Positions 1 to 9,989 are shown, numbered from the stretch's first letter. The stretch: 52,312 nt of DNA from Pseudanabaena cinerea FACHB-1277 (GCF_014696345.1 NZ_JACJPY010000026.1:1-52312); one strand, 5' to 3'. The notes: generated by a model from the letters alone, not told the origin. A program made the numbers and translations.

Positions 1-2
1 CT

Positions 3-482
3 CGCTTTGGACATTATCCTGAAGCGGTCTATGTTGACCAGATTTATCGCACTCGTAGCAATCGCGCCTATTGTCGAAATCGGGGTATAAGGATTACGGC
101 TACGCCTTTGGGCAGACCTGTACCTGATGATTTGGCGGCTATTCGCAAGCAAACTCTCGCCGATGCAAAGGTTCGCAATCAAATTGAAGGTAAGTTTGGG
201 CAGGCGAAACGACGGTTTAGTTTAAATCGGGTCATGACCAAGTTAGCCAATACTTCGGAAACGGCGATCGCTATCACCTTTTTGGTCATGAATCTAGAAG
301 CGCTGCTCAAGCAGCTTGCTTTTTTATTTTTTGCTTGGTTTATGCTTTGCCGACAGTACTTTATTTTTCAATTTGGGAAGTCGTTTTTTATCTTTTCTGC
401 TATCTCTTCCCGATTTCGGCGATTTCCTGTCTTGCCTGTCCTGTGGTCTCCTTTTTCTACTTGCATTCTTCCTGCCTCCTAA
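3..482 (+). CDS. IS5-type transposase, C-terminal fragment (cut by window edge)
   Basis: The frame is open from the first bases of the window to the stop at 480-482. It reads as the C-terminal part of a DDE transposase of the IS5-type group common in cyanobacteria: a YVDQIYRTRSNR segment, then RGIRI, LGRP, the motif RNQIEGKFGQAKRRFSL (the E of the DDE triad lies in IEGKFG) and TSETAIAITFLVMNLE. The tail after the last motif is hydrophobic and Phe-rich, as is often seen in this group. The 5' half lies outside the window, so the terminal inverted repeats cannot be matched and it is unknown whether the element is intact. Family assignment is fairly sure; the subgroup is not. Confidence 0.8.
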   Translation, partial: RFGHYPEAVYVDQIYRTRSNRAYCRNRGIRITATPLGRPVPDDLAAIRKQTLADAKVRNQIEGKFGQAKRRFSLNRVMTKLANTSETAIAITFLVMNLEALLKQLAFLFFAWFMLCRQYFIFQFGKSFFIFSAISSRFRRFPVLPVLWSPFSTCILPAS

Positions 483-714
483 TTACTTTTTCAGCAAGCC
501 CTACTTATAGTGCCTTGTGCTGTGAGCGCAACAGGCTGTCAGAGGCTGTTACATTACATAATACCGCTTAACATTTGGGTAACATTGTCGATATGGGGTT
601 GCAGACAAAATTTTTGTTTACAATATAGTACGAACTACGGGTTGCATTATCATACTTTGCTGCTAGTATGTGTGCATTCAAATTGCAAACCTCAAAAGTG
701 AGCTGAACATAGCC

Positions 715-1341
715 GTGACCGTGCAGCTTCCTCCCTTACCCGAAATTCATCATCCCAAGATTCAAGCGCTTTTCCAGAAAAGCGATCGCGAACTTGTCAC
801 CCTATTTCAGCGACATCCTGATGAGGGACAGTATTTTGCGGCAATTTTCTGTCGTTATGGACAGGTGCTATATACCCTCATTGGCACTGCCACGCGATCG
901 CCAGTGCAGTCTGACTATTTATTTGTCAAAACTTGGGAATATATCTATCACGAGATGCGCGTACTTGATTTGCGAGCAAATACACCCAGCCTATCTTTGC
1001 AAAGTTGGTTAATTAATATCGCCGCAATGATGATCAACCGCGCCGAAGTGCCGCCCGTTGAAGAAATTCAATATTCACTCAAGGATACGCCGCCAGTATT
1101 TTGGTGCTATCTTAATCAGGCTCTAAATCAGATTGCAGGCAATTTACGTCTGATCTTATTGCTGTCACAAACTTTTCAGTGGAGTCCCACGCGCATCGCC
1201 GCTTATCTGCACGCCGAAGGGGAAAATATCTCTGCTAATGACGTGAAAAATCTCCTCAACAAAGCCTATAGCGCTTTAGAGGAGGCTATCCCCGAAGATA
1301 TCCGAGACATTTACCTAGCTCAAACCGCCGCTATTGCTTGA
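715..1341 (+). CDS. ECF/sigma-70-like factor, cyanobacterial type
   Basis: About 208 residues from a GTG at 715; a further upstream in-frame start at 670 is possible. The N-terminal half has the pattern of sigma region 2 (SDRELVTLFQRHP, then FCRYGQVLYTLI and a Trp-containing helix KTWEYIYHEMR). The C-terminal half resembles sigma region 4, with the helix-turn-helix-like stretch QTFQWSPTRIAAYLHAEG, where ECF factors recognise the -35 element. I recognise it as a cyanobacterial sigma-like family whose role is not well defined. The stop is 10 bp before the start of the SPOR-like membrane protein, so the two are probably co-transcribed. A sigma/regulator pair is plausible but is inference. Confidence 0.6.
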   Translation: MTVQLPPLPEIHHPKIQALFQKSDRELVTLFQRHPDEGQYFAAIFCRYGQVLYTLIGTATRSPVQSDYLFVKTWEYIYHEMRVLDLRANTPSLSLQSWLINIAAMMINRAEVPPVEEIQYSLKDTPPVFWCYLNQALNQIAGNLRLILLLSQTFQWSPTRIAAYLHAEGENISANDVKNLLNKAYSALEEAIPEDIRDIYLAQTAAIA

Positions 1342-1351
1342 GGTAAAGAAT

Positions 1352-2932
1352 ATGCAAACATTAAGTCCGATTTCCCCCACCAAAACCAGTCACCGAGTTG
1401 CCTATGCTGAGGCTGAGCTAACGCCTGCGATCGCCCATTCGTCAATTTTACAAACCGCGTTGAATGGTCTAGATGCCAACCTCAATGATGAGTTGGATCG
1501 CTATCGCCATTGGCAAGAAAATGGGCAAACTATTTCCTATCTCAACCCCTTTAGACCAAGAGTCGTATCTGTGGATTCAGTCTGGACTGCGGCAAGCTTG
1601 GCAGAATTAACGCCGCCATCCTCTACGGGTGATCTCAAAGGCGATTCAAGGCTTACGAGTTCAGGCAATACGCTGAAAATGCCAATGATGCCGACTCTCA
1701 ACACAATGCCTCCTCTCGATAATCAAGTTGTTGAATTCAATAACTTGAGCTATGAAAATTTGGCTAACCTAGAAGCCTATGTCGAGCAGCAGGTTCATCG
1801 CCAATCAAACGCAAAGTCAACTGTATCGACAAATGTATCGTTAAATTCAAGTAATGCTGCCGAACCTCGGACCGCTTCGGCTCCCGAAGTCATCAAACCG
1901 ATGGCTCAAGCTTCAACCCTTGATGATGATGCCATTTTGCAAAACTTCGCCAATGACTATGCAGAATATTACAGCGACAATGAGCAGAATTTAGCTGGAT
2001 CAGCAGTTCAACAAATAACTAACCCTTCCCAAAGCGCTTTGCACAGCTTGCTAAATCCAGTGGGCATTATTTCTTTGTTGCTGTTGCTGTTTTCTAGTGC
2101 GGCGATCGGTTACTTGCTGGTTGATCCTTCTAGTGTCATGAAGTTATTTAAGCCAGATCATAATTCTAATTCTTCTCAGTCCCTTGCTGATCCTAATGTG
2201 GTGAATAATGCCGCTAGTAAAGTCGATCAGGCTTTGATTTCCCCTGTGCCATTTACGAGCGGCGATCGCCCCTTAACTAGTTTGAGTGATCTCAATCAAC
2301 AAAATTTAAAAATTGATCCTAAAGCAGATCTGAAAACCGACACAATTAATAAAACCAATGCTTTAGGTAGTAATTCGAGCGTCAAGCCATCGGGACTATT
2401 TGTGCCGAATGGGAATCCAAGTTCTTTGCGAACAGTGCCATCCACAAACTTTTTCCGTTCAGCCCCGACTGCTGCTGCCCCTTTCTCTCCAGTTTTAGCG
2501 CCGATCCAGCGCGAACCCGAACCAAGTGATCGCGACAATCCTCCCGCGAGGGAACCCTACAGAGAGCCTGCACCCCAACCAGTTAGGCGCGTTAGCCCTA
2601 GCGGTAATTCTAGTGCTAGCACTCCCAGCCGTTCTGCCCCAGCCGCGCCAACAGCCGCCGCCGCTCCCAAATCTGCCGCCCCTGCAAGAACTGCTGTCAA
2701 ATATGCAGCCCCCTTGTCTGCTAATCCTCAGACCGTCCCCCCATCGGCTCCTAGTGCTAGCTATCGAGTAGTGGTAGAAAATGGCTATGCTGCTAGCGCT
2801 CAGCAGGTGGAAAAGAACGCTTTTGTACGCCCTGATGGACAGGTACAGGTCGGCTCCTATCGTGATCCTAATGCCGCTCAGCAAAGCCTAGAACAACTTC
2901 GCCGTCAAGGGATTCCCGCTAGAATTGAGTAG
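1352..2932 (+). CDS. Single-pass membrane protein with C-terminal SPOR-like domain
   Basis: 526 residues. The ATG at 1352 is chosen over a TTG at 1334 because GAGGTAAAG sits just before it. The order is: a polar N-terminal region of about 235 residues without a signal peptide; one membrane helix at about 236-258 (GIISLLLLLFSSAAIGYLLV); a long Ser/Pro/Ala-rich linker; and a final segment of about 70 residues (YRVVVENGY, QVQVGSYRDPNAAQQSLEQL) that looks like a SPOR domain, a fold known to bind denuded peptidoglycan. The predicted topology is N-inside, C-outside. Directly behind the sigma-like gene, its cytoplasmic part could act as an anti-sigma module responding to the envelope; nothing in the sequence proves this. 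Confidence 0.65.
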   Translation: MQTLSPISPTKTSHRVAYAEAELTPAIAHSSILQTALNGLDANLNDELDRYRHWQENGQTISYLNPFRPRVVSVDSVWTAASLAELTPPSSTGDLKGDSRLTSSGNTLKMPMMPTLNTMPPLDNQVVEFNNLSYENLANLEAYVEQQVHRQSNAKSTVSTNVSLNSSNAAEPRTASAPEVIKPMAQASTLDDDAILQNFANDYAEYYSDNEQNLAGSAVQQITNPSQSALHSLLNPVGIISLLLLLFSSAAIGYLLVDPSSVMKLFKPDHNSNSSQSLADPNVVNNAASKVDQALISPVPFTSGDRPLTSLSDLNQQNLKIDPKADLKTDTINKTNALGSNSSVKPSGLFVPNGNPSSLRTVPSTNFFRSAPTAAAPFSPVLAPIQREPEPSDRDNPPAREPYREPAPQPVRRVSPSGNSSASTPSRSAPAAPTAAAAPKSAAPARTAVKYAAPLSANPQTVPPSAPSASYRVVVENGYAASAQQVEKNAFVRPDGQVQVGSYRDPNAAQQSLEQLRRQGIPARIE

Positions 2933-2969
2933 CTCTAAAATGGCTAAATGAATAGCAATAGGATAATTT

Positions 2970-3320
2970 ATGCAGTTTATTTTTGATGCGATCGCCTGTG
3001 GATTGCTAGCATCTTTGACATGGCTAGGGCTGGTCTGGATTTCAACCGATCGCCCCATTAGTTCGGGGCGGGCATGGGTGCAGGGGGTAGGTATTGTGGC
3101 GATCACCAATATATTTACTTGGATCGCTCTGGTGGGGCTAAATCTGCGTTTGATCCCTGTTTGGGTTATTAGTTTCCTATTGATGAATGCGGCGATCGCC
3201 CGTTTAGCTTTTCCCCTCTGCGAGGGTATCCAAATCCCCTTAATTTGGGCGATCGTCATTCATCCAATATTGATCTCGGCTATGGGCATACTGCTAGGCG
3301 GCGCAGTGGGATTTCTGTAA
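2970..3320 (+). CDS. Small hydrophobic membrane protein, unknown function
   Basis: 116 residues from an ATG at 2970. Most of the protein is hydrophobic, with three probable membrane helices at about 7-25, 38-75 (possibly two short ones) and 90-114. No catalytic motif is visible. It lies 37 bp after the SPOR-like gene and 47 bp before the GTPase gene on the same strand, so it may belong to the same transcription unit. The family is not recognised beyond being a typical small cyanobacterial membrane protein. Confidence 0.55.
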   Translation: MQFIFDAIACGLLASLTWLGLVWISTDRPISSGRAWVQGVGIVAITNIFTWIALVGLNLRLIPVWVISFLLMNAAIARLAFPLCEGIQIPLIWAIVIHPILISAMGILLGGAVGFL

Positions 3321-3367
3321 GCTCATCTCACCAGTCGGCTAGAGATGATTTGTTGTGTGAATATTTC

Positions 3368-4570
3368 ATGAATATCGAATTGGTGCGCGATCGCCTAATT
3401 GGCTATCAAAAGCTATTTAGGCAGGAGCTTGAGGAATCTGAGACCCAAAGAATTGAGAACTTAATATCTAAAATTGATCGCTGTACCATGGCGATCGCCG
3501 TATTTGGGAAAGTATCAACGGGTAAAACTTCCCTAGTTAATGCGTTGTTGGGCGATCGCTTGGGGGCAACAGGTGCAATCAATGGCGTGACCCAAGATGT
3601 GATCACCTATGATTGGCAACCCACATCTAAAAAAATCAACCTGCAATTGATCGATACCCAAGGCATTGATGAAATTGATGGTGCAATAAGGGCAGCGATC
3701 GCGCTGGATGCTGCTAAGCAAGCGGATTTAATCTTGTTTGTGATTGCAGGGGCGATGACGCGCTTAGAACAGGAGGCGATCGCCCAATTGCAGAGCTGCG
3801 CTAAACCAATTCTGCTGGTTTTTAATAAGACCGACCTCTATACAGACCTAGATCGGCAAGTTATACATCAGTCCTTACAGAGTGCTGAATTACAAAAATT
3901 AATCTCGCCATCGGAAATTATTTTGACCGTTGCTGAGCCACAACCCTTGCGGGTAAGGGTGCAATATGCCGATCGCCAAGATCGTCAAGAAATTTGGGAA
4001 AAGCCAAAACCCGATGTGCAGACTCTCAAATCGCGCATCTTAGATCTGCTGAACCTAGAGGGGAAATCATTAATATCAGTGAATGTATTGCGATCGCTGT
4101 TAGAAATTCAAAGGGCTGTCATCGCTAGGTATATGCAGAAAATGGCATGGAGATCGATCGTTGCCCCATTGTTTTTGGTGCAGGCAATCGCCTTACTCTG
4201 CTCTCCTTGGCAATGGTTAGATGCCGCGATCGCTGGCAGCATCAGCAGCATTTTGGGTCTCAGTTTAGTTAATAAATATCCCATTCAAAAGGGCTATATT
4301 TGGCTCTTGCTGATTTTGGGGATTGCGGTTTTGTCAGGGCTAATGGGCAGCGATCGCGGCGCAGATTGGCTGATTACAGCTCAAAATCTTGCCGAAATCT
4401 TGATTACAGCGATCGGCTTGTCGATGCTTGCCCATGGCATTCTTCGCGATATCGCCGCTACTACGACATCTGGAAAATTCAGTGCCGAAAATTCAATTTC
4501 AGAAATAATTAATACCACCCCCACAAATTCAATTTTGCGCCGCCTTGATACAGCACGAAGCATTGACTAA
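3368..4570 (+). CDS. Era/dynamin-like GTPase with C-terminal membrane helices
   Basis: 400 residues from ATG 3368; longer in-frame extensions overlap the preceding gene and are unlikely. The GTPase core is clear: G1/P-loop GKVSTGKTS at about 47-55, a Thr-containing switch region, G3 DTQG, and G4 NKTD. The last 130 residues hold three hydrophobic helices (SIVAPLFLVQAIALLCS, WLLLILGIAVLSGLMG, AEILITAIGLSMLAHG), anchoring the GTPase domain on the cytoplasmic face of a membrane. Similar membrane GTPases are common in cyanobacteria and their cargo is not established. Confidence 0.8.
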   Translation: MNIELVRDRLIGYQKLFRQELEESETQRIENLISKIDRCTMAIAVFGKVSTGKTSLVNALLGDRLGATGAINGVTQDVITYDWQPTSKKINLQLIDTQGIDEIDGAIRAAIALDAAKQADLILFVIAGAMTRLEQEAIAQLQSCAKPILLVFNKTDLYTDLDRQVIHQSLQSAELQKLISPSEIILTVAEPQPLRVRVQYADRQDRQEIWEKPKPDVQTLKSRILDLLNLEGKSLISVNVLRSLLEIQRAVIARYMQKMAWRSIVAPLFLVQAIALLCSPWQWLDAAIAGSISSILGLSLVNKYPIQKGYIWLLLILGIAVLSGLMGSDRGADWLITAQNLAEILITAIGLSMLAHGILRDIAATTTSGKFSAENSISEIINTTPTNSILRRLDTARSID

Positions 4571-4757
4571 CAATCTAGAAATATTTTGAAATGCGGCACT
4601 GAGAGAGGTTTTTAAATTCTTTCGGGAGTCCCCCCAAGACCCAATGGGCTGTAACTCGATCGGGTGATTTCCAAGGGTTTATAGTTGTAAGCAAACCTTA
4701 ATACTTTAGAATGTCTTTATAAATTTTAACATTTGCCCTCTTTCCCCTCATATTCCT

Positions 4758-6143
4758 ATGAAAGCTATTTGGACGTTAGTGGCGATCGCTGGCTTATCAG
4801 TTGGCACAGTTGGCTGTAATGCTGCAAAAGATGCTACCCAAGCGCAACCACAAAACCAAAAACAAGCTATAGCTGTAGATGTTGCGGTTGCCAAGTTGGG
4901 TGTCCTTCAGGAAAATGCCGAATACACAGGTACAACTGCACCGATCCGTGAAGTGGCAGTGCGATCGCGCATCGAAGGACGATTGCTAGATTTGGCAGTG
5001 GATGTGGGCGATCGTGTGGAAGTGGGGCAGATCATCGGACAGCTAGATGATACGGTGCTGTCGGCAACAGTTTTGCAAGCAGATGCGGAAGTGGCAGCGC
5101 GGGAGGCGGAAGTATCACAGGCGAATGCTGCCGTTGGTAATGCCCGCGCCCAAGTGGAACGTGCCAGACTGGAATATCAACAGGCGGTGCTGGATGCCAA
5201 CCGTTTTACTCAATTGGCGAAAGAGGGCGCAGTTTCCTCTCAAATTGCTGAAACAGCGATCACAAAGCGACAAACCCTAGAGCAGGCATTGCGATCGGCA
5301 GAACAACAGGTAAAGTTGCAAGAGCAGTCGGTGGGTTCTTCTTCGCAAAGGGTTTTAGTCCAAGAAGCAATCAGATTGAGGGAGCAGGAGCGCCAGTCTT
5401 ATACCACCATCACAGCTCCCTTTGATGGCGTTGTCTTAGAGCGGGTCAGCGAGACTGGCAGCTTACTATTTGCGGGTAATGAGGTGGTGAAGTTGGGTGA
5501 TTTTAGCGAAGTTAAAGTAATCGTGCAGGTGTCCGAACTGGAAATCGGCAATATTCGTCTCAATCAAGCCGTAAATGTCAAATTTGACACCTTTCCCAAT
5601 CAAAAATTTACGGGTACGGTGCGGCGCATTTCCCCTGTGGCTGATGCGGTGGCAAGATTAATCCCTGTGGAGGTCGTAGTAACTAATCGCGATAGTCGAT
5701 TGGGAAGTGGACAGCTTGCGAGGGTGCAGTTTGCCAATACTCAAGCTCAACAGATCGTCATCGCCGAGACTGCCTTAGAAGCGTCAGGTCGTTCTGGGCA
5801 GAGGGGCAAACCAAACCCATCGGCGAATCCTGCAACGCAAGCATCACCTGCTGCTGCCCCAACCCCTCAAGCTGACTCTAAGAATCCTAAAGGCTCTCGC
5901 AATAGTGCAACCCGTGGCAAGCCCAATCAGGCAGATGGTGGACAGCCAGCCACCCTATTTGTACTGACGGGCGATCCCCAAGCACCTAAGGTCGTGGCAA
6001 GAAAAGTCACTCTAGGCGATCGCCGTGATGGCAAAGTGGCAATCCGTTCGGGTCTGCAAGAGGGCGATCGCGTTGTGGTACGCAGTGGCGGCAAGCTCAA
6101 AGATGGCGATACGGTTAAGATTAGCGTGTTGTCAGACCTTTAA
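4758..6143 (+). CDS. RND efflux periplasmic adaptor (membrane fusion protein), lipoprotein
   Basis: 461 residues. The N-terminal hydrophobic stretch ends in a lipobox-like TVGC at about residues 17-20, so it is probably a lipoprotein anchored to the inner membrane. It has the biotinyl-lipoyl half-motif (RSRIEGRLLDLAVDVGDRVE), a long Gln/Ala/Glu-rich alpha-hairpin at about 95-205, the second lipoyl half (ITAPFDGVVLERVSETGSL), then the beta-barrel and membrane-proximal domains. A low-complexity Pro/Ala/Asn insertion at about 340-395 interrupts the membrane-proximal domain and is unusual. The AcrB-type pump gene follows after 36 bp; the two should form the inner-membrane part of a tripartite exporter. 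No TolC-like gene is in the window. Confidence 0.9.
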   Translation: MKAIWTLVAIAGLSVGTVGCNAAKDATQAQPQNQKQAIAVDVAVAKLGVLQENAEYTGTTAPIREVAVRSRIEGRLLDLAVDVGDRVEVGQIIGQLDDTVLSATVLQADAEVAAREAEVSQANAAVGNARAQVERARLEYQQAVLDANRFTQLAKEGAVSSQIAETAITKRQTLEQALRSAEQQVKLQEQSVGSSSQRVLVQEAIRLREQERQSYTTITAPFDGVVLERVSETGSLLFAGNEVVKLGDFSEVKVIVQVSELEIGNIRLNQAVNVKFDTFPNQKFTGTVRRISPVADAVARLIPVEVVVTNRDSRLGSGQLARVQFANTQAQQIVIAETALEASGRSGQRGKPNPSANPATQASPAAAPTPQADSKNPKGSRNSATRGKPNQADGGQPATLFVLTGDPQAPKVVARKVTLGDRRDGKVAIRSGLQEGDRVVVRSGGKLKDGDTVKISVLSDL

Positions 6144-6179
6144 TTTCCTTAATTTTCATAATTAGTCAAGAGGTAATCC

Positions 6180-9100
6180 ATGAGCGATCTAGAATCTGCG
6201 CCGCCAAGTGTAGCCCCGCAACCTGTTGGCTTTAGTATCAGTGCCTTAGCCATTCGCCGTCACATCGGCACATTGATGTTAACGATCGCCATTTTGGTGA
6301 TGGGTGCTTTTTATATCGGACGATTGCAAGTAGATCTCTTACCTGCAATCGTTTATCCGCGTATTGGTGTACAGGTTAGCATTCCTGGGATTACGCCAGA
6401 GGTGGCAATTACGGAAGTTACCAAACCCCTCGAAGAGGTTTTAGCAATTACGGAAGGGGTCAACCAACTCTTTTCCCGTACCCGTGAAGGTCAGGTCAGG
6501 GTTGATTTATTTTTTGAGGCAGGTAGTAATGTTGACCAAGCCCTCAATGATGCCGTAGCCAGTTTCAACCGAGGGCGCAGCCGCTTACCTGACGAGATCG
6601 AGGATGTTCGCATATTCAAGTTCGATCCTTCACAATTACCAATTTATGAATTTTCGCTCTCTTCCCCTTCCCTCTCTTTATCGCAGTTACGCATCTTCGC
6701 CGATGAAGAACTAGGGCGAGAACTGGCGATTGTCCCAGGGGTCGCTGGGGTTGATGTGGTGGGCGGGGTCAAAGAGGAGGTACAAATTAATCTCGACTTG
6801 CAAAGGCTGCAAGCTTTGGGGCTAAATGTTAACGATGTGGTTAATACCCTGCGCGATCGCAACATTGACGTTTCATCAGGCCGTTTACGCAATGGCGCGG
6901 TGGAGCCTTTAACCAGAGCGATCGGTAAGTTCCAAAATGTGCGCGAGATTGAGAATCTTTCATTTATTGTCCGCAATGCCACTCAGAATAGTAATGGCAC
7001 GGTTAAACAGGTATATCTTAGGGACTTTGCCGAGATTATTGATGGTACTGAAGAACAAAGAGTTTTCTCGAACCTGAATGGGGTCGAAGCAATTAAATTG
7101 GTAGTCACCAAACAGGCTGATGCCAACACAATTGAAGTAATTGATCGCCTTAAACAGAAGATTAAATCATTACAAGATCGGGGGATAATTCCCGATGATG
7201 CCGAATTAACCGCCACCCTTGACGAGTCAAGATTAATAAGAGCTTCCGTTGCCAATGTCATCTCATCGGGCTTGATCGGGGCAGCCCTCGCCGCGATCGC
7301 CGTATTTTTATTCCTTGGTTCATTGCGTCAAACCCTGATTATCAGCCTTGCCATACCCCTCGCCACCCTCGCCGCCGTGATCTGCATGGGTATCTTTGGC
7401 TTCTCCCTCAATCTATTTAGCTTAGGAGGATTGGCTCTAGGCGTAGGTATTGTTGTCGATAATTCCATTGTCATGCTAGAAAACATCACAATTGGAATGG
7501 ATCGTATGAAGCGCAAATTTCAAGCGGGAGAAGGTGACTTTGATGTAATTTATCAAGCCCAAGCCAGCAGTACAGAAGTTGAATCTGCCCTGATAGCCTC
7601 CACCAGCACTAACCTCGTGGTTATTTTGCCATTTCTCTTACTTGGTGGTTTTTTATCATTACTATTCAATCAATTAATTCTGACCATTAGCTTTGCCGTT
7701 GCCGCTTCCATTGCGATCTCCGTGACCGTTGTGCCAATGTTAGCCTCCCGCCTATTGGCGATTCCTTGGTCGAGCCGCCTCAACGAAACTTGGTTCATGC
7801 GTACATTTGAACATCGTTTCGCCGCCGCCACCCTTGGTTATGCAGGTTTTCTCGCCAAGATCGTGCATTATCGGCTATTGGTGATCGTTGCCATATTTGC
7901 AATCCTTGGTGGCGGCGGTTTGATCATGGGGTCGCAACTGCCCCAAGAAATTATCCCTCAAGTCAAAACTGGCGATGTCAGTGTTAGCGCTCAGTTTCCT
8001 CCTGGCACTACCCTTGCTCAAAATCGCACTGTTATGGGTATGATCGATGAAATATTGCTGCAACAGCCCGAAGTTGCCTATGCCTTTACCACCATTGGCG
8101 GCTCTTCCTTTGGTAGTAACGTTACCGCTAACCCCTTGCGTGGTGGCAGTACGATTACCCTCAAACCCCAAGCTGACCTCACGGGGATGATCCAGCGAGT
8201 GAATGCCGAAATTGCTAAATTAAATTTGGCAGGTGTGCGGGTGCGGGTAAATCCTGGACAGGTGCGCGGCATTATTGTGAATAATTCACCAGTCCCACGC
8301 ACCGACATTGACGTGGTATTGCAGGGCAGTGATCCCGAATTATTGGCACAAGCGGGATCTGAGGTACTTACGCAACTGGAGAAGGTCACAGGCGCAAATT
8401 TCCGTCCTGATATTGACGCAAGACAGCCTGAATTGCAGATCCTGCCTGATTGGGAACGCATTCAATCCCTAGGACTATCCACGCAATCCATCGGTGCAAC
8501 CTTGCAAGCTGCAATCACGGGTTCCGTCCCAACCCAAATTCAACGCGGCGATCGCCTTGTGGATGTGCGGTTACAACTTCCCCCCGCCTTGCGACAAAAT
8601 GCTTCACAATTGCAACAACTGCCCCTATTTGTTAGCAATAATCGCCCTGTACGCCTGTCCGATGTGGCAACCATCCGCCAAGGTCGCGCCCCTGGTGAAA
8701 TCCAACGCATTAACCAGCGCCAAGTTTATTTAATTTTGGGCAGCATCGAGCGTGGCGCAAGCCTAAGTCAGGCACTCCAGCAAACAGAAGATATACTTAA
8801 AAATGTCACTTTGCCAGAAGGGGTGACGGTTTTGCCTAGTAGCGCCAAAGTTGCCAATGCCAATCTTTCCCAAGCTTTTATTGTTTTAGGTGTACTAGCC
8901 GCCTTCCTTGTGTTTGTGGTTATGGCGGTGCAGTACAACTCCCTTATCGATCCCCTCGTAATTATGCTGACAATTCCCCTAGCTCTGGCAGGGGGCATCT
9001 TTGGGCTATATGTTACGGGTAGTTCTATTAATGTAATGGTGGTGATTGGCGTAATTCTACTGATTGGAATTGTCGTAAACAACGCGATCGTGCTAGTAGA

Positions 9101-9422
9101 ACTCGCCAATCAAATCCGCGATCAACAAAAATGTAGTCGGATGCAAGCTATGCTGCAAGCGGCTCCCACAAGATTACGCCCAATTTTGATGACAACGATT
9201 ACAACGGTAGTTGGGGCTTTTCCCCTAGCATTGGGGGGCGGTGATGGCGGCGAATTTCTACAACCCTTAGGCATTGTCATCTTCTCAGGGTTAGCCCTAG
9301 CGACTTTGCTAACCCTATTTTTGATTCCTTGCTCTTATGTATTGATGCACGAGTTGCACTTTTCTCTATTCAATCGGTTCCTAAGTAAAAGACTAAAAAA
9401 CATTGAAAGTTTTGACTCTTAG
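6180..9422 (+). CDS. RND family efflux pump, AcrB/HAE1 type inner-membrane subunit
   Basis: 1080 residues, a normal length for the family; AGAGGTAA is a good ribosome site before ATG 6180. It shows the duplicated RND layout: helix 1 near residues 26-48, a large periplasmic porter loop, helices 2-6 at about 360-560 including the conserved GLALGVGIVVDNSIVMLENI (proton-relay region of helix 4), a second loop, and helices 8-12 at about 905-1065 with GVILLIGIVVNNAIVLVELA. It exchanges protons for exported substrate across the inner membrane, working with the adaptor encoded upstream. The substrate cannot be told from sequence. Its last 30 bp overlap the convergent gene ending at 9393. Confidence 0.92.
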   Translation: MSDLESAPPSVAPQPVGFSISALAIRRHIGTLMLTIAILVMGAFYIGRLQVDLLPAIVYPRIGVQVSIPGITPEVAITEVTKPLEEVLAITEGVNQLFSRTREGQVRVDLFFEAGSNVDQALNDAVASFNRGRSRLPDEIEDVRIFKFDPSQLPIYEFSLSSPSLSLSQLRIFADEELGRELAIVPGVAGVDVVGGVKEEVQINLDLQRLQALGLNVNDVVNTLRDRNIDVSSGRLRNGAVEPLTRAIGKFQNVREIENLSFIVRNATQNSNGTVKQVYLRDFAEIIDGTEEQRVFSNLNGVEAIKLVVTKQADANTIEVIDRLKQKIKSLQDRGIIPDDAELTATLDESRLIRASVANVISSGLIGAALAAIAVFLFLGSLRQTLIISLAIPLATLAAVICMGIFGFSLNLFSLGGLALGVGIVVDNSIVMLENITIGMDRMKRKFQAGEGDFDVIYQAQASSTEVESALIASTSTNLVVILPFLLLGGFLSLLFNQLILTISFAVAASIAISVTVVPMLASRLLAIPWSSRLNETWFMRTFEHRFAAATLGYAGFLAKIVHYRLLVIVAIFAILGGGGLIMGSQLPQEIIPQVKTGDVSVSAQFPPGTTLAQNRTVMGMIDEILLQQPEVAYAFTTIGGSSFGSNVTANPLRGGSTITLKPQADLTGMIQRVNAEIAKLNLAGVRVRVNPGQVRGIIVNNSPVPRTDIDVVLQGSDPELLAQAGSEVLTQLEKVTGANFRPDIDARQPELQILPDWERIQSLGLSTQSIGATLQAAITGSVPTQIQRGDRLVDVRLQLPPALRQNASQLQQLPLFVSNNRPVRLSDVATIRQGRAPGEIQRINQRQVYLILGSIERGASLSQALQQTEDILKNVTLPEGVTVLPSSAKVANANLSQAFIVLGVLAAFLVFVVMAVQYNSLIDPLVIMLTIPLALAGGIFGLYVTGSSINVMVVIGVILLIGIVVNNAIVLVELANQIRDQQKCSRMQAMLQAAPTRLRPILMTTITTVVGAFPLALGGGDGGEFLQPLGIVIFSGLALATLLTLFLIPCSYVLMHELHFSLFNRFLSKRLKNIESFDS

Positions 9423-9962
9423 GCGATTTGATTGAAGTGCCAAGTGCTGTAGCAATTCTTGACTTAACAAAAGGCGCGTAATTTTCTGCTCATAGCCATC
9501 TCCATCGGGAAACTCCACAACTAACAATGGTTGCTTAATCTGCGCTGATGGTAACTGGAGCATATATACATAGTCGCCATTGTAAAACTCGAAATAATTG
9601 CCTTGGTTAGGGTTATAGGTTCTGGCGGTTAGGCGCACCCCAGGCGAGCCATTTTTATTGACACTGCGATAATGCTTTGGCTGACGCGGATCGTTAATAT
9701 CCGCGCAAATGTATAACCCATAGTCCTTAGTCTCAGCATAGGCAAGAATACCGCCAGTGTCTGCACAGGTCTGATCATTTCCCAATTGATCAATTAACCC
9801 CGTTTGCAGATCGTTCTTTAACTCATTGCTGTTATTGTCAGCGATCGCCCGTCCATCGCCACTTATTCCCATCGACAGAAATATGCCTAGCATGAAGCCT
9901 GTTATGGACTTGGGAATGGTAAAACTAGATCTATTAAGTTTATTAAGTTTCTTTAAGAGCAT
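9393..9962 (-). CDS. Secreted cyanobacterial protein, unknown function
   Basis: 189 residues if translation starts at the ATG ending at 9962; a TTG five codons upstream is the alternative. A basic N-terminus is followed by a hydrophobic stretch (ITGFMLGIFLSMGISG) that reads as a signal peptide. The mature part contains a Cys pair (QTCADTGG and YICADIND), many aromatic residues and a beta-rich pattern (GNYFEFYNGDYVYMLQLP). Homologous-looking small secreted proteins are common in cyanobacteria but I know of no assigned role. It converges on the RND pump gene with a 30-bp overlap. Confidence 0.6.
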   Translation of the reverse strand: MLLKKLNKLNRSSFTIPKSITGFMLGIFLSMGISGDGRAIADNNSNELKNDLQTGLIDQLGNDQTCADTGGILAYAETKDYGLYICADINDPRQPKHYRSVNKNGSPGVRLTARTYNPNQGNYFEFYNGDYVYMLQLPSAQIKQPLLVVEFPDGDGYEQKITRLLLSQELLQHLALQSNRLRVKTFNVF

Positions 9963-9989
9963 TTCAATAACCTGCAACGTTACTAAATA

